This document shows, in pieces, positions 43,111 through 52,250 of a stretch of DNA of 64,000 nucleotides. The stretch's first letter is position 1. The number at the start of each line of letters is the position of its first letter. The notes under the pieces were generated by a model. The model did no database searches, was not told the DNA's origin, and saw only the letters and a program-made list of their open reading frames with translations. A program made the position numbers and the translations under genes. Source of the DNA: Cyanobacteria bacterium SBLK (GTDB lineage: Bacteria; Cyanobacteriota; Cyanobacteriia; Cyanobacteriales; Spirulinaceae); the NCBI GenBank assembly GCA_017746715.1, contig JAGHZQ010000097.1:58801-122800 (forward strand), in the 5' to 3' direction.

Positions 43111-43314
43111 GTGTTTAATGCGATCGCGGATCGCGAACAAATTTCTGTGAGAGAACAGGATCGAAAAGATGTGCCTTCGACGGGTCAATTTCTTCTAGAA
43201 TTGTTTGACGAACTAACAGAAAATATTCCCCAAGAAGTTCTCGCTAAACTGCCTACAGATAGTGCAGAGCAACACGATCGTTATATTTATGGAACACCAA
43301 AAAGAACGCAATGA
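43111..43314 (+). pseudogene. Antitoxin-like remnant
   Basis: Sixty-seven codons from a GTG. The C-terminal TGQFLLELFDELTENIPQEV, then LAKLPTDSAEQHDRYIYGTP is a phrase I know from small cyanobacterial antitoxin-like proteins, whose usual length is similar, but the N-terminus here has no normal start and the frame continues open upstream into the ndhB terminator. The sequence is followed by another decayed gene. I read it as a gene that lost its start, though translation from the GTG cannot be excluded. Confidence 0.45.
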
Positions 43315-43379
43315 GAATCGCTATTTTACTCAAGAAGGATTTGTGATTTTATTTACAGATTGAGATCGCATTTTTCATT

Positions 43380-43653
43380 CTCTGATGCTTGGGATGCGAT
43401 CGCGCAATCTTTTGAACTGGAGTCTAGTATAATTTTAGAGAGCAGAATTAGAGGCATTAGCTGAGAGTAAACTTGCTCCAGCGAAACAGGGAAATTTGAG
43501 CGAATTACTGGAGAAAAACAAGGAGTCTCAACTTTCCTCGGAAGAGAGCACTCTGTTAGATATTTTGTTAGAACAGGTGGATAATTTAACGATTCTGAAG
43601 ACGTGAGCAAGGTATACTTTAGAACATTTGAACTTTTCGGAGAGCTTGGAGTG
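43380..43653 (+). pseudogene. Frameshifted remnant of a small helical protein gene
   Basis: An N-terminal piece (FSDAWDAIAQSFELESS) and a downstream piece in another frame from 43442 (AELEALAESKLAPAKQ, then LSELLEKNKESQLSSEESTL) belong to one small family of the type LEALAESxLxPxxQxxLxxLLxxNxxxxLSxxE, which accompanies antitoxin genes in cyanobacteria. A TGA at 43604 interrupts the end (TILKT-stop-ARYTLEHL). One frameshift plus one stop make it a pseudogene. Confidence 0.6.
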
Positions 43654-43724
43654 AGTTCTTATATTCCCGTTGAGTTAAAACGCAGAGTACACTATCTTGT
43701 AACCATCTCTTGTAGAAATGAAGC

Positions 43725-45119
43725 ATGGAAAATTTTAAGTGGTATCGGGATTTCTTGAACCCATTATTATTGTCTAAAATTTATCAAGAAGTCAAAATTT
43801 GTCTCTCTTTAGCGCTCCCTCTGGCAATCGCCCAAATCAGTGAATTAAGTATAATCGCCTTTGATACTTGGACAATGGGAAGGTTAGGCAGCCAAATCCT
43901 TGCAGGCGGAGCTCTGGGTTATATGACATTTCGTTACATATTCACTATAGGGCTTTGTACAATATCGGCGATTAATACAGTCTCTTCTATTGCTTTTGGT
44001 GCTAAGGAGTTGCAAAAACTCAGTTATATTCCAACACAGGGTTTTTATCTATCTCTGATCCTTGCATTGCCCATGATGGTTATTTTAGGGTCGGCTTCAA
44101 TTTGGATGAATTTTCTTGGTCAAGAAGCAGCGAATATTTATCTTGCCCAATCATATCTGAAAGCAGTTCTTTGGGGTTTACCCGCCTTATTCTGTTATGA
44201 AGTTTTACGCAACGTTTTAGTTGCCATTAATCGGCCAAAGATGATTACAGCGATCGCAACTTTTAGTATCTTTTTGAATGCAGGAGCAAATTATATTTTT
44301 GCATTTGGAAAATTTGGCTTACCGAACTTGGGATTGGCTGGTATTGGTTGGGCAACAACAACTGTATTTTGGTTTCAACTTAGTGCTGCTTTAATTTTTA
44401 TACTCCTCAGTCCAGATTTAGCAGAATACAAACTAATAAACACAAAATTTCCGTTTCAATTATCAGTATTTAAGGAAATTATTAAAATTGGTTGGGCTAG
44501 TGGTGGCCACTGGATCTCTGCTGGAGGATCTACTTTAGTATTGGTGTACTTATTTGGTTATCTTGGTTCAGTTCCTCTGGCTGCCTATCAAATCGCAAGA
44601 CAAATGAATAACATTATTCGACATATAATTTTGGGTTTGGCGCAAGCCGTAACTGCTAGAGTTGGACAAATGTATGGACAACAGGACAAGCGTGGCGTTC
44701 AATATGCAGGTTTTGTTGGTCTGGCGATCGGTATTTTTGGAACAGTTATCTATCTTATTTTTATAGCTATAAATCGTGCTTCTATTGTTTCAATATTCTT
44801 AACTCCAAAAACAACAAATGATTTTGCTGTATTTCAACTGGCCTGCATCTTTTTAATAGTTGTAGCATTATTGCAAATCGTTAATGAATTAGATACAATA
44901 TCAACTGCCGCATTGCTAGGAATAAAAGATACAAAAATACCAATGCTGATAGGTCTGTTTAGCCACTGGGGGATTGGCTTGGGAAGTGTTTATCTCCTAA
45001 CCTTTTATTGGCATTTTCAAGGGGTTGGGCTAATGCTTAGCGAATATCTTGCCATGTTGTTACCTGCAATTGCCTTCCCATTACGCTTTTACCTCAAAAC
45101 TCGCAAGCTCACCTTTTAA
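43725..45119 (+). CDS. MATE-family multidrug/organic cation exporter
   Basis: A 464-residue membrane protein with about 12 helices in two similar halves. The first half starts LALPLAIAQISELSIIAFDT with the family's TMGRLGSQILAGGALGY segment; the second repeats the pattern after IIKIGWASGGHWISAGGST. These are the hallmarks of NorM-type MATE exporters, which use Na+ or H+ gradients to expel drugs, secondary metabolites or organic cations. Gene-specific substrate cannot be told. Codon use is more AT-rich than in the neighbours and HIP1 sites are few, a mild sign of acquisition, as are the decayed antitoxin genes just upstream. Confidence 0.85.
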   Translation: MENFKWYRDFLNPLLLSKIYQEVKICLSLALPLAIAQISELSIIAFDTWTMGRLGSQILAGGALGYMTFRYIFTIGLCTISAINTVSSIAFGAKELQKLSYIPTQGFYLSLILALPMMVILGSASIWMNFLGQEAANIYLAQSYLKAVLWGLPALFCYEVLRNVLVAINRPKMITAIATFSIFLNAGANYIFAFGKFGLPNLGLAGIGWATTTVFWFQLSAALIFILLSPDLAEYKLINTKFPFQLSVFKEIIKIGWASGGHWISAGGSTLVLVYLFGYLGSVPLAAYQIARQMNNIIRHIILGLAQAVTARVGQMYGQQDKRGVQYAGFVGLAIGIFGTVIYLIFIAINRASIVSIFLTPKTTNDFAVFQLACIFLIVVALLQIVNELDTISTAALLGIKDTKIPMLIGLFSHWGIGLGSVYLLTFYWHFQGVGLMLSEYLAMLLPAIAFPLRFYLKTRKLTF

Positions 45120-45276
45120 TTATACCATAACTCATCTGCCCTTCACCTCTGCCTCAACCTGCCCAAAACTGCCCTCCCCTATCTGGTCAAACCCCCACCC
45201 CGCAACCATCATAGGAATTGTGAGTTCGCGTTACAGAGCAAAACTCACACCCTCTGTTCGTTCCTTTGAGGAAACC

Positions 45277-48159
45277 ATGACCATTACTTACGAAAAAGGG
45301 CTGCAAACCCCACACTTGCAAGGACTGACCACCGCAGAAGCCAACGAAAATCGCCACCAATACGGCAGTAATATTCTCACACCTCCAGAACGAGAATCTT
45401 GGTGGAAATTGTACCTCGAAAAATACGAAGATCCCATCATTCGCATTCTCGTCGTCGCCGCAATTATTTCCATTGCGATCGGCATCGTCAACGGGCAATA
45501 TATTGAAGGCATTGGTATCATTGTTGCCATTCTTTTAGCTACCACCGTCGCCTTTATCAACGAATATAAAGCGAACCAAGAATTCGACATTCTCAACCAA
45601 GTTAATAACGAAACGCCCGTTAAAGTGGTGCGGAATGGCAAATTCACCACCGTTCCTAAAAAAGATGTCGTCGTCGGCGATATTGTCTGGTTGGAAACCG
45701 GGGATGAAATACCCGCCGACGGGCGCATTTTAAATAGCGTTTCTTTGCAAGTTAACGAGGCGAGTTTAACCGGAGAAAGCAAACCTGTTGCTAAATCTGC
45801 CGACAAAGAAAATGACGAATTCGACACTGCTTATACTCCTTCTCTCGTCCTACGCGGCACCACGGTTGTAGACGGACACGCTACCATTAAAATTGTATCC
45901 GTCGGAGACCAGACCGAAATCGGAAAAACCGCCCGTGCCGCGATCGCAACGATAGAAGAAGAAACCCCTCTCAACCAACAATTAGATCGTCTCAGTCGTC
46001 TTATTGGAGTATTAGGTTTAGCGGTTGCCGTGGCGATCGATCTCGCTCTCATTATCCGAGGCATACTCATCGGAGAATTTAACCTCACGATGCAACAGTG
46101 GTACTTTACCACCATCCTCGCCACGGGAACTCTCACCGCCCTCAGTCGCGTTTGGCTGCCCATCGTTTACGACGGTTTCGAGTTGGCAGGGATGAATCTA
46201 AAAGTCCCTCAATGGCTCGAAAATGACTCTCTAGGGGCTTGGTTGCGGACTTTAGGACTCGGGGTTAGCGTCTTCGGTTACGCCCTCCTATTTGGCTGGG
46301 GAATGGGTTGGATTCCCGAATCTCCTACCAACTGGATTCCTCTCGAAGAAGCCAGCGCATTGTTAACTTACTTTGCGATCGCCGTTGCTATTATCGTCGT
46401 CGCGGTTCCCGAAGGCTTGGCATTAAGTACGACTCTCAGCCTCGCTTACAGCATGCAAAAAATGACGAAACAAAATAACCTCGTTCGTCAGATGCACGCC
46501 TGCGAAACTATAGGCGCGACAACTGTTATCTGTTCCGATAAAACAGGAACTTTAACCCTCAACGAAATGCGCGTCAGCAAGGCACATTTCCCCGACGATA
46601 CGGCATTAGTCGCCGAAGCGATCGCTGCCAACAGTACCGCTAATCTGCAACGCAACGGTACAACCCGTCCCATCGGCGATCCCACCGAAGGCGCATTATT
46701 ATTGTGGTTGGATGAAAAGGCGATCGCTTACGAAAAAGAACGAGAAAAGTTCGAGATTTTCGACGAGTGGACGTTTTCCACGGAACGGAAATATATGGCA
46801 ACATTGGGTAAATCTTCTCTCACATTTGCCAATATTCTCCACATCAAAGGCGCACCGGAAATTCTCCTCGATCGCTGCCAGAAAATGCTGACCAATTCAG
46901 GTGTAAAACCCGTTCCCAGCAAGCAATTTATCGAGGAACAATTGGCAACATATGAAGCAGCAGGAATGCGAGTTTTAGGATTTGCCTATCGCGAAAATGT
47001 CGAACCCGTCGCCGATATCGAAATCCTCGCACAAGATTTAATTTGGTTGGGATTTGTTGCCATTAGCGATCCCATTCGTCCCGATGTTCCTGCCGCGATT
47101 GAAGCCTGCAAAAATGCCCGAATTCAAGTCAAAATCGTCACGGGAGACAATTCCCTCACTGCCAAAGAAATTGCTCGGCAAATTGGCTTAATTGAAGAAA
47201 CCGATGGCGAGGAATGCTATCTTACGGGGCAAGAATTGGCAAACTTGGATGACGAAGCTGCCAAACAAGCCGTACAACAGGTCAAAGTTCTTTCTCGCGC
47301 CCGTCCCAGCGACAAACAACGCTTGGTAAAATTATTACAAGAAAATGGCGAAGTTGTCGCCGTTACTGGAGACGGCACTAACGATGCACCCGCACTCAAT
47401 CAGGCACAAGTCGGCTTGGCAATGGGACAAAATAGCACCTCTATTGCCAAAGACGCGAGTGATATAATTATCCTCGATCATTCCTTCAAAAGTATCGAAA
47501 ATGCGATCGTTTGGGGTCGTTCTCTCTACCAAAATATCCAAAAGTTTATCCTCTTTCAATTGACCATTAATGTTGCGGCTTGCGGCATTGCTTTACTGGG
47601 ACCGTTCATCGGGATAAATCTACCGTTAACCGTGATTCAGTTGCTTTGGGTTAACTTAATTATGGATACTTTTGCGGCTTTAGCATTGGCAACAGAACCG
47701 CCTAATGAGAAAGTAATGGAAGATGCACCGCGTGACTCGGAATCCTTCATTATCTCGCAGTCAATGGCAGTCAATATCTTTTCGGTTGCTCCCATTTTCC
47801 TCGCTTTTCTCGTTGGTTTCCTCCTGTACATTCAAAGCGATCGCCTTGTCACGCCTTACGAACTCTCTTTATTCTTTACCACCTTTGTCATGCTGCAATT
47901 CTGGAACTTGTTTAATGCAAAATGTTTCGGATTAAATGAGTCGGCTTTTGCAAACTTAGGGGAAAATAAAGGATTCGTGACAATTGCCGCGATCGTCTTT
48001 TTCGGGCAAATCTTGATGGTACAATTCGGCGGCGATTTCTTCCGGACTGTTCCACTTTCTCTGATAGATTGGCTGACAATTATTGGGAGCACTTCTGTTG
48101 TTCTCTGGATTGGTGAAATTATGCGCTTTCTGGCTCGAATAAAGGCTAAGAAAGTATAA
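45277..48159 (+). CDS. PMCA-type calcium P-type ATPase with an insertion between TM3 and TM4
   Basis: A 960-residue ion pump. Phosphorylation motif DKTGTLT, TGES actuator loop (ASLTGESKPVAK), nucleotide-domain KGAPEILLDR and hinge TGDGTNDAPAL are all present; TM4 carries VAVPEGLAL, as in calcium pumps. The family expels Ca2+ from the cytoplasm. Between TM3 (VLGLAVAVAIDLALIIRGIL) and TM4 there are about 110 residues, including a further hydrophobic helix (LGLGVSVFGYALLFGWGMGW), where other members have a short loop. ATG at 45277 (GAGGAAACC upstream) is chosen; a longer frame runs back over the MATE gene. It ends at the terminator at 48166. Confidence 0.88.
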   Translation: MTITYEKGLQTPHLQGLTTAEANENRHQYGSNILTPPERESWWKLYLEKYEDPIIRILVVAAIISIAIGIVNGQYIEGIGIIVAILLATTVAFINEYKANQEFDILNQVNNETPVKVVRNGKFTTVPKKDVVVGDIVWLETGDEIPADGRILNSVSLQVNEASLTGESKPVAKSADKENDEFDTAYTPSLVLRGTTVVDGHATIKIVSVGDQTEIGKTARAAIATIEEETPLNQQLDRLSRLIGVLGLAVAVAIDLALIIRGILIGEFNLTMQQWYFTTILATGTLTALSRVWLPIVYDGFELAGMNLKVPQWLENDSLGAWLRTLGLGVSVFGYALLFGWGMGWIPESPTNWIPLEEASALLTYFAIAVAIIVVAVPEGLALSTTLSLAYSMQKMTKQNNLVRQMHACETIGATTVICSDKTGTLTLNEMRVSKAHFPDDTALVAEAIAANSTANLQRNGTTRPIGDPTEGALLLWLDEKAIAYEKEREKFEIFDEWTFSTERKYMATLGKSSLTFANILHIKGAPEILLDRCQKMLTNSGVKPVPSKQFIEEQLATYEAAGMRVLGFAYRENVEPVADIEILAQDLIWLGFVAISDPIRPDVPAAIEACKNARIQVKIVTGDNSLTAKEIARQIGLIEETDGEECYLTGQELANLDDEAAKQAVQQVKVLSRARPSDKQRLVKLLQENGEVVAVTGDGTNDAPALNQAQVGLAMGQNSTSIAKDASDIIILDHSFKSIENAIVWGRSLYQNIQKFILFQLTINVAACGIALLGPFIGINLPLTVIQLLWVNLIMDTFAALALATEPPNEKVMEDAPRDSESFIISQSMAVNIFSVAPIFLAFLVGFLLYIQSDRLVTPYELSLFFTTFVMLQFWNLFNAKCFGLNESAFANLGENKGFVTIAAIVFFGQILMVQFGGDFFRTVPLSLIDWLTIIGSTSVVLWIGEIMRFLARIKAKKV

Positions 48160-48165
48160 CGATTA

Positions 48166-48190
48166 GGGTAGGCAATGCCTGCCCTTTTTT
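48166..48190 (+). terminator. Rho-independent terminator of the calcium ATPase gene
   Basis: GGGTAGGC, loop AAT, GCCTGCCC with one G-T pair, then TTTTTT. It also separates this gene from the convergent TRAP operon. Confidence 0.8.
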
Positions 48191-48211
48191 GATAGATTTT
48201 TACATTCTTAA

Positions 48212-49543
48212 TTAACTACTTAAAGATGGCAAAAACGTGACTAAACTGGGAAACAGAATAATTAATAACAAAACAAACAACTGTAGAAAAATAAAAGGAA
48301 TTGCTCCGCGATAAATATCCTCCGTTTTAACTTCTGGTGGTGCAACCCCTCGCAGGAAAAATAGAGCAAATCCAAAAGGTGGCGTTAAAAATGATGTTTG
48401 TAAATTTGCCCCTAAAATCACGCCATACCATAATAAATCTAACCCCAATGCTTGGGCGACGGGGGCAAAAATAGGAATAACAATAAAAGCGATCTCGAAG
48501 AAATCAATAAAGAAACCTAAAACAAAAACAACTAACATATTAACCAATAAAAAGCCCGCCGTTCCTCCGGGTAAATTGGCGAGAAGATCGAACATGAAGC
48601 GATCGCCGTGCAAGCCTCGAAAAACTAAACTAAATGCTGTAGAACCAATTAAAATTAAAATTACCATACTGCTAATTCGTAAGGTAGAATCGCAGACTTC
48701 ACGTAATGCCGACCAACTCAACTGACGATTGGCAAAAGCAAGAGCGATCGCTCCTAAAGAACCCACGGCACCGGCTTCTGTTGGCGTTGCAAACCCAAAA
48801 AAGATACTTCCCAACACTAAAATAATCAATAATAAAGGCGGAATCATTACCCGAATCACTCGTTTTGCTAAGGCTTTCCCACCAATTTCTCGGACTTGAG
48901 AGGGTAATGGCGGAGCAATATTGGGGTTGAGAAATGCAACAATGAGAATGTATAACGCGAAAGTTCCCGACATTAAAAGACCCGGAATTAAAGAGCCGAT
49001 AAATAAATCTCCAACCGATACGCCAAGCTGATCGCCTAATACCACTAAAACAACACTGGGAGGGATAATTTGACCCAATGTTCCCGAAGCAACAATGACT
49101 CCTGTTGCTAATTCTTTACTGTAACCATAACGCAACATAATCGGCAGAGAAATTAACCCCATTGCTACTACAGTTGCGGCAACAACTCCCGTAGAAGCAG
49201 CCAACAATGCCCCGACAATGACTACTGCTAATGCCAATCCACCGCGAATTCGTCCGAATAAAATGCCCATTGTTTCTAACAATCGTTCGGCAATCCCTGT
49301 TTTTTCCAGCATCGAACCGAGAAAAATAAAATAAGGAATTGCCAACAAAGTATAGTTGGACATAATGGTGAAAATTCGCTGAGGTATGGCATTCATTAAA
49401 GCCGGGTTAAATGCCCCGACAGAAACGCCAATAATGCCAAAAATAATGGCAACGCCTCCCAAGGAAAAAGCAACGGGATAACCAAAAGATAAAAGTACCA
49501 AAGCTCCAGCAAACATAATTGGAGCGAGCAGATCTAAACCCAT
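48212..49543 (-). CDS. dctM: TRAP transporter large permease (DctM type)
   Basis: A 443-residue membrane protein with about 12 helices. Recognisable parts are FSLGGVAIIFGIIGV, the IPYFIFLGSMLEKTGIAERL loop, LGQIIPPSVVLVVLGDQLGV and TPTEAGAVGSLGAI. DctM is the Na+-driven translocating subunit of tripartite periplasmic transporters. It begins five bases after the DctQ stop and is the last gene of a DctP-DctQ-DctM operon read from 51312 to 48212. Confidence 0.92.
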   Translation of the reverse strand: MGLDLLAPIMFAGALVLLSFGYPVAFSLGGVAIIFGIIGVSVGAFNPALMNAIPQRIFTIMSNYTLLAIPYFIFLGSMLEKTGIAERLLETMGILFGRIRGGLALAVVIVGALLAASTGVVAATVVAMGLISLPIMLRYGYSKELATGVIVASGTLGQIIPPSVVLVVLGDQLGVSVGDLFIGSLIPGLLMSGTFALYILIVAFLNPNIAPPLPSQVREIGGKALAKRVIRVMIPPLLLIILVLGSIFFGFATPTEAGAVGSLGAIALAFANRQLSWSALREVCDSTLRISSMVILILIGSTAFSLVFRGLHGDRFMFDLLANLPGGTAGFLLVNMLVVFVLGFFIDFFEIAFIVIPIFAPVAQALGLDLLWYGVILGANLQTSFLTPPFGFALFFLRGVAPPEVKTEDIYRGAIPFIFLQLFVLLLIILFPSLVTFLPSLSS

Positions 49544-49547
49544 TTTT

Positions 49548-50084
49548 TTACTCCTCTATTCTGCGATCGCGTTCCTGAAGAATGAGCCAATTTTTAATTG
49601 CTTCGGAAATTCCCTGTAAAATTAGCAAGACAAAACAAACAATAATCATAGATTTAATTGGGTAGCGAGGCAAACCACTCGGATCTGGAGACATTTCCAA
49701 AATTTTCCATGAATTTAATACAGTTTTCCATGAAAAATAAATCGTTAAGATAGAAAAGGGAATTAAAAATAAAAGCGTCCCTAAAAAATTGACCCATGCT
49801 TTTCTTCTTTTACTCCAATCTTTATAAAAGATATCGACGCGAACGTGACCATTTTGTAATAAAGTATAAGGCGCACCGAGAAGAAACACAATTGCGAAAA
49901 GATACCATTGTATTTCCAAGAAAGCATTGGAAGTTAGAGATTGTCCGAAAAAGCGTCCTAAATTGGTGGCGATGACATTCCAAACCCCGACAATAACCAT
50001 GATTAAAATTAAACCATAGGTGAATTGACCGATCCAGCGATTCAAGCGATCGATCGCCCGCGAAATCCGTAACAGTTTTTGCAT
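49548..50084 (-). CDS. dctQ: TRAP transporter small permease (DctQ type)
   Basis: A 178-residue protein with four hydrophobic helices (GLILIMVIVGVWNVIATNLG, WYLFAIVFLLGAPYTLLQNG, FLGTLLFLIPFSILTIYFSW, MIIVCFVLLILQGISEAI). The central NGHVRVDIFYKDWSKRRKAW is the DctQ signature. It lies between DctP and DctM. GGAAAG precedes the ATG at 50084; a TTG three codons earlier is a less likely start. The heptameric repeat at 50151-50201 separates it from dctP. Confidence 0.9.
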   Translation of the reverse strand: MQKLLRISRAIDRLNRWIGQFTYGLILIMVIVGVWNVIATNLGRFFGQSLTSNAFLEIQWYLFAIVFLLGAPYTLLQNGHVRVDIFYKDWSKRRKAWVNFLGTLLFLIPFSILTIYFSWKTVLNSWKILEMSPDPSGLPRYPIKSMIIVCFVLLILQGISEAIKNWLILQERDRRIEE

Positions 50085-50150
50085 TCTTTCCAATGAACAA
50101 TTATGAATGAATAATTATTAGTTATCAGCAATCGGTAATTAGTGCAGAAA

Positions 50151-50201
50151 TAACCAGTAACTAACAACCAAAAACCAACAACCAATAACTAATAACCAAT
50201 T
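50151..50201. repeat. Heptameric short tandem repeat (AACCAAT-type)
   Basis: About seven units of the AACCAAC/AACCAAT/AACTAAT type between dctP and dctQ, so within an operon. Same unit as at 52212-52248 and, degenerate, at 55044-55079. Confidence 0.75.
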
Positions 50202-51312
50202 ATTTATTTTCAGCAATAAAACTGGCAATACTCAGATCGTTGATACTATTCCAAAAATAAATGCGATCGCGGAACTCTTTCCACGGTTCGTAAACTTCTT
50301 TAAAAGTAGCATCATTACTGGCATTTTCTTCATACAATTCAAAAGCAGCCGTTTGGGCTGCTTGAAGAATATCTTGAGAATACGCCCGCAATTGAACGCC
50401 GTGTTCTTCCTGTAATGTTTGTAGGGCATCTCGGTTTAAAGCATCGTATTTGGCCAGCATATTGATATTGGCTTCATAAGTCGCTGTTTGTAATATCTCT
50501 TGATACTCTTTTGGGAGTTTATCCCAAGCCTCTTGATTGACAAAAACATCCAAGGTCGGACCCGGTTCCCACCAACCCGGATAATAATAAAATTTAGCCG
50601 CTTTGTATAAGCCTAATTTCTCATCGTCGTAGGGACCGACCCATTCTGCCGCATCGATGGCACCGCGATCGAGAGCCACAAAAATTTCGCCTCCCGGTAA
50701 GGCTTGGGCATTTACCCCCAAACGCTCCATCACTTTTCCCCCCAATCCTGGGATTCTCATTTTTAAGCCCTTTAGATCCTCTGGCGTATTGATTTCTCGC
50801 TTGAACCATCCTCCCATTTGCGCCCCGGTATTTCCGGCAGGAAAGTTGATAATATTAAACTCGGCATAAATTTTTCGCATGGCTTCCAATCCTCCGCCAT
50901 GATAGAGCCAAGCATTCTGCTGTTGGGCAGTTAAACCAAAAGGAACAGCGGTTCCAAAGGCCAAAGCAGGATTTTTGCCAATATAGTAATAACTGGCGCT
51001 ATGACCGCATTCTACTGCCCCATTTTGCACTGCATCGAATACTTCCAAACCCCCCACGATTTCGCCTCCTGGATAGGGAGTAATATCGAAGCGTCCGTCG
51101 GTCATTTCCCTAACGCGATCGCAGGTGGTCGTCGCCCCTCCGTAAATGGTATCGAGAGATAGCGGCCAGCTTGTGGCCATGCGCCATTCTATCTCGGGGA
51201 GACTGCTCCCTCCTTCGTGATTGACGGGGGTAGTGGTTTGATTGCAAGCAGCTAAAGTTGCTGCCGATGTCGCCCCGATCGCGGTATTGGTAATAAAGTT
51301 TCTGCGCTTCAT
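50200..51312 (-). CDS. dctP: TRAP transporter substrate-binding protein (DctP/TakP type)
   Basis: A 370-residue protein with an N-terminus containing twin arginines and a lipobox-like end (MKRRNFITNTAIGATSAATL, then AAC), so it is exported, perhaps by Tat, and may be lipid-anchored. The body resembles TakP, which binds 2-oxo acids: YYYIGKNPALAFGTAVPFGL, MRIPGLGGKVMERLGVNAQA and AAEWVGPYDDEKLGL. The conserved Arg in MRIPG would bind the substrate carboxylate. The substrate is probably a small carboxylate such as pyruvate or another oxo acid (inference). First gene of the operon, followed by dctQ. Confidence 0.9.
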   Translation of the reverse strand: MKRRNFITNTAIGATSAATLAACNQTTTPVNHEGGSSLPEIEWRMATSWPLSLDTIYGGATTTCDRVREMTDGRFDITPYPGGEIVGGLEVFDAVQNGAVECGHSASYYYIGKNPALAFGTAVPFGLTAQQQNAWLYHGGGLEAMRKIYAEFNIINFPAGNTGAQMGGWFKREINTPEDLKGLKMRIPGLGGKVMERLGVNAQALPGGEIFVALDRGAIDAAEWVGPYDDEKLGLYKAAKFYYYPGWWEPGPTLDVFVNQEAWDKLPKEYQEILQTATYEANINMLAKYDALNRDALQTLQEEHGVQLRAYSQDILQAAQTAAFELYEENASNDATFKEVYEPWKEFRDRIYFWNSINDLSIASFIAENK

Positions 51313-51436
51313 GATTTTTTTTTATAAAATTAGGGAAACTTCAGTAGTCTACAACACATTTATTGCCCTACAACCAGTAACATGAGATTTAAGGGAAAAA
51401 CAGATACAATCCGTTACAAATGGAGGTTTTCGCATT

Positions 51437-52198
51437 ATGGCAGGTCATAGTAAATGGGCAAATATCAAACGACAAAAAGCAAGAGTCGATGCCAAAAAAG
51501 GAAAAACCTTTACTCAATTATCTCGGGCAATTATAGTCGCAGCCCGGAACGGAATTCCAGATCCAGCGGGAAATTTTCAACTTCGCACGGCGATCGAAAA
51601 AGCAAAAGCGGCGGGCATTCCTAATGATAATATCGATCGCGCGATTGCGAAGGGGGCAGGAACTTATAAAGATGACGAATCCAACTTTGAAGAAGTCCGC
51701 TATGAGGGATACGGGCCCGGAGGAATTGCCATTTTAATTGAAGCCTTTACCGATAATCGCAATCGCACGGCGGCAGATTTGCGAGCGGCATTTAATAAAA
51801 ATGGTGGAAATCTTGGAGAGACAGGATGCGTGAGTTGGATGTTTGAGAAAAAAGGCGTAGTTTTATTGGCAGGAGAAGTTGAAGAAGAAAAACTTCTAGA
51901 AACATCCTTAGAAGGTGGAGCAGATACCTATGAATTAATGGAAGAAGAGGAGACAGCTGGGGCAGAAGTTTTTACAGAACTCGATAATTTAAATTTGCTT
52001 TCACAAGTGTTACAGGAGAAACAGTTTTCCGTTAAGGAAGCAGAAATTCGCTGGATTCCCAATAACACCGTTGCAGTTGATAATCCGGAACAGGCACGAT
52101 CGCTCTTGAAGTTAATCGATACTTTAGAATCTTTAGATGACGTTCAGAATGTGACGGCAAATTTTGAAATGGCAGATGAATTGATACAAATTTATTGA
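51437..52198 (+). CDS. yebC: YebC/PmpR-family regulator or translation factor
   Basis: A 253-residue protein with the unmistakable MAGHSKWANIKRQKARVDAK start, KAKAAGIPNDNIDRAIAKG and YGPGGIAILIEAFTDNRNRT segments. Family members have been described both as DNA-binding regulators and, more recently, as ribosome-associated factors easing translation of proline stretches. GGAGG lies 10 bases before the ATG. It is divergent from the TRAP operon (125-bp gap). Length is normal for the family. Confidence 0.95.
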   Translation: MAGHSKWANIKRQKARVDAKKGKTFTQLSRAIIVAARNGIPDPAGNFQLRTAIEKAKAAGIPNDNIDRAIAKGAGTYKDDESNFEEVRYEGYGPGGIAILIEAFTDNRNRTAADLRAAFNKNGGNLGETGCVSWMFEKKGVVLLAGEVEEEKLLETSLEGGADTYELMEEEETAGAEVFTELDNLNLLSQVLQEKQFSVKEAEIRWIPNNTVAVDNPEQARSLLKLIDTLESLDDVQNVTANFEMADELIQIY

Positions 52199-52211
52199 AA
52201 TTAGGGGTGAC

Positions 52212-52248
52212 AACCAATAACCAATAACCAATAACTAATAGCCAATAA
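52212..52248. repeat. Heptameric short tandem repeat (AACCAAT)n
   Basis: Five units of AACCAAT/AACTAAT in the 52 bases between yebC and the kinase gene, ending two bases before the kinase start. It occupies the position where that gene's ribosome-binding site should be, and no SD-like sequence is visible. Confidence 0.8.
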
Positions 52249-52250
52249 AT

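Noticed and set aside
45049..45276. N-terminal extension of the calcium ATPase
   Set aside because: It runs back across the MATE 3' end and encodes Ser/Pro-rich sequence unlike P-type ATPases.
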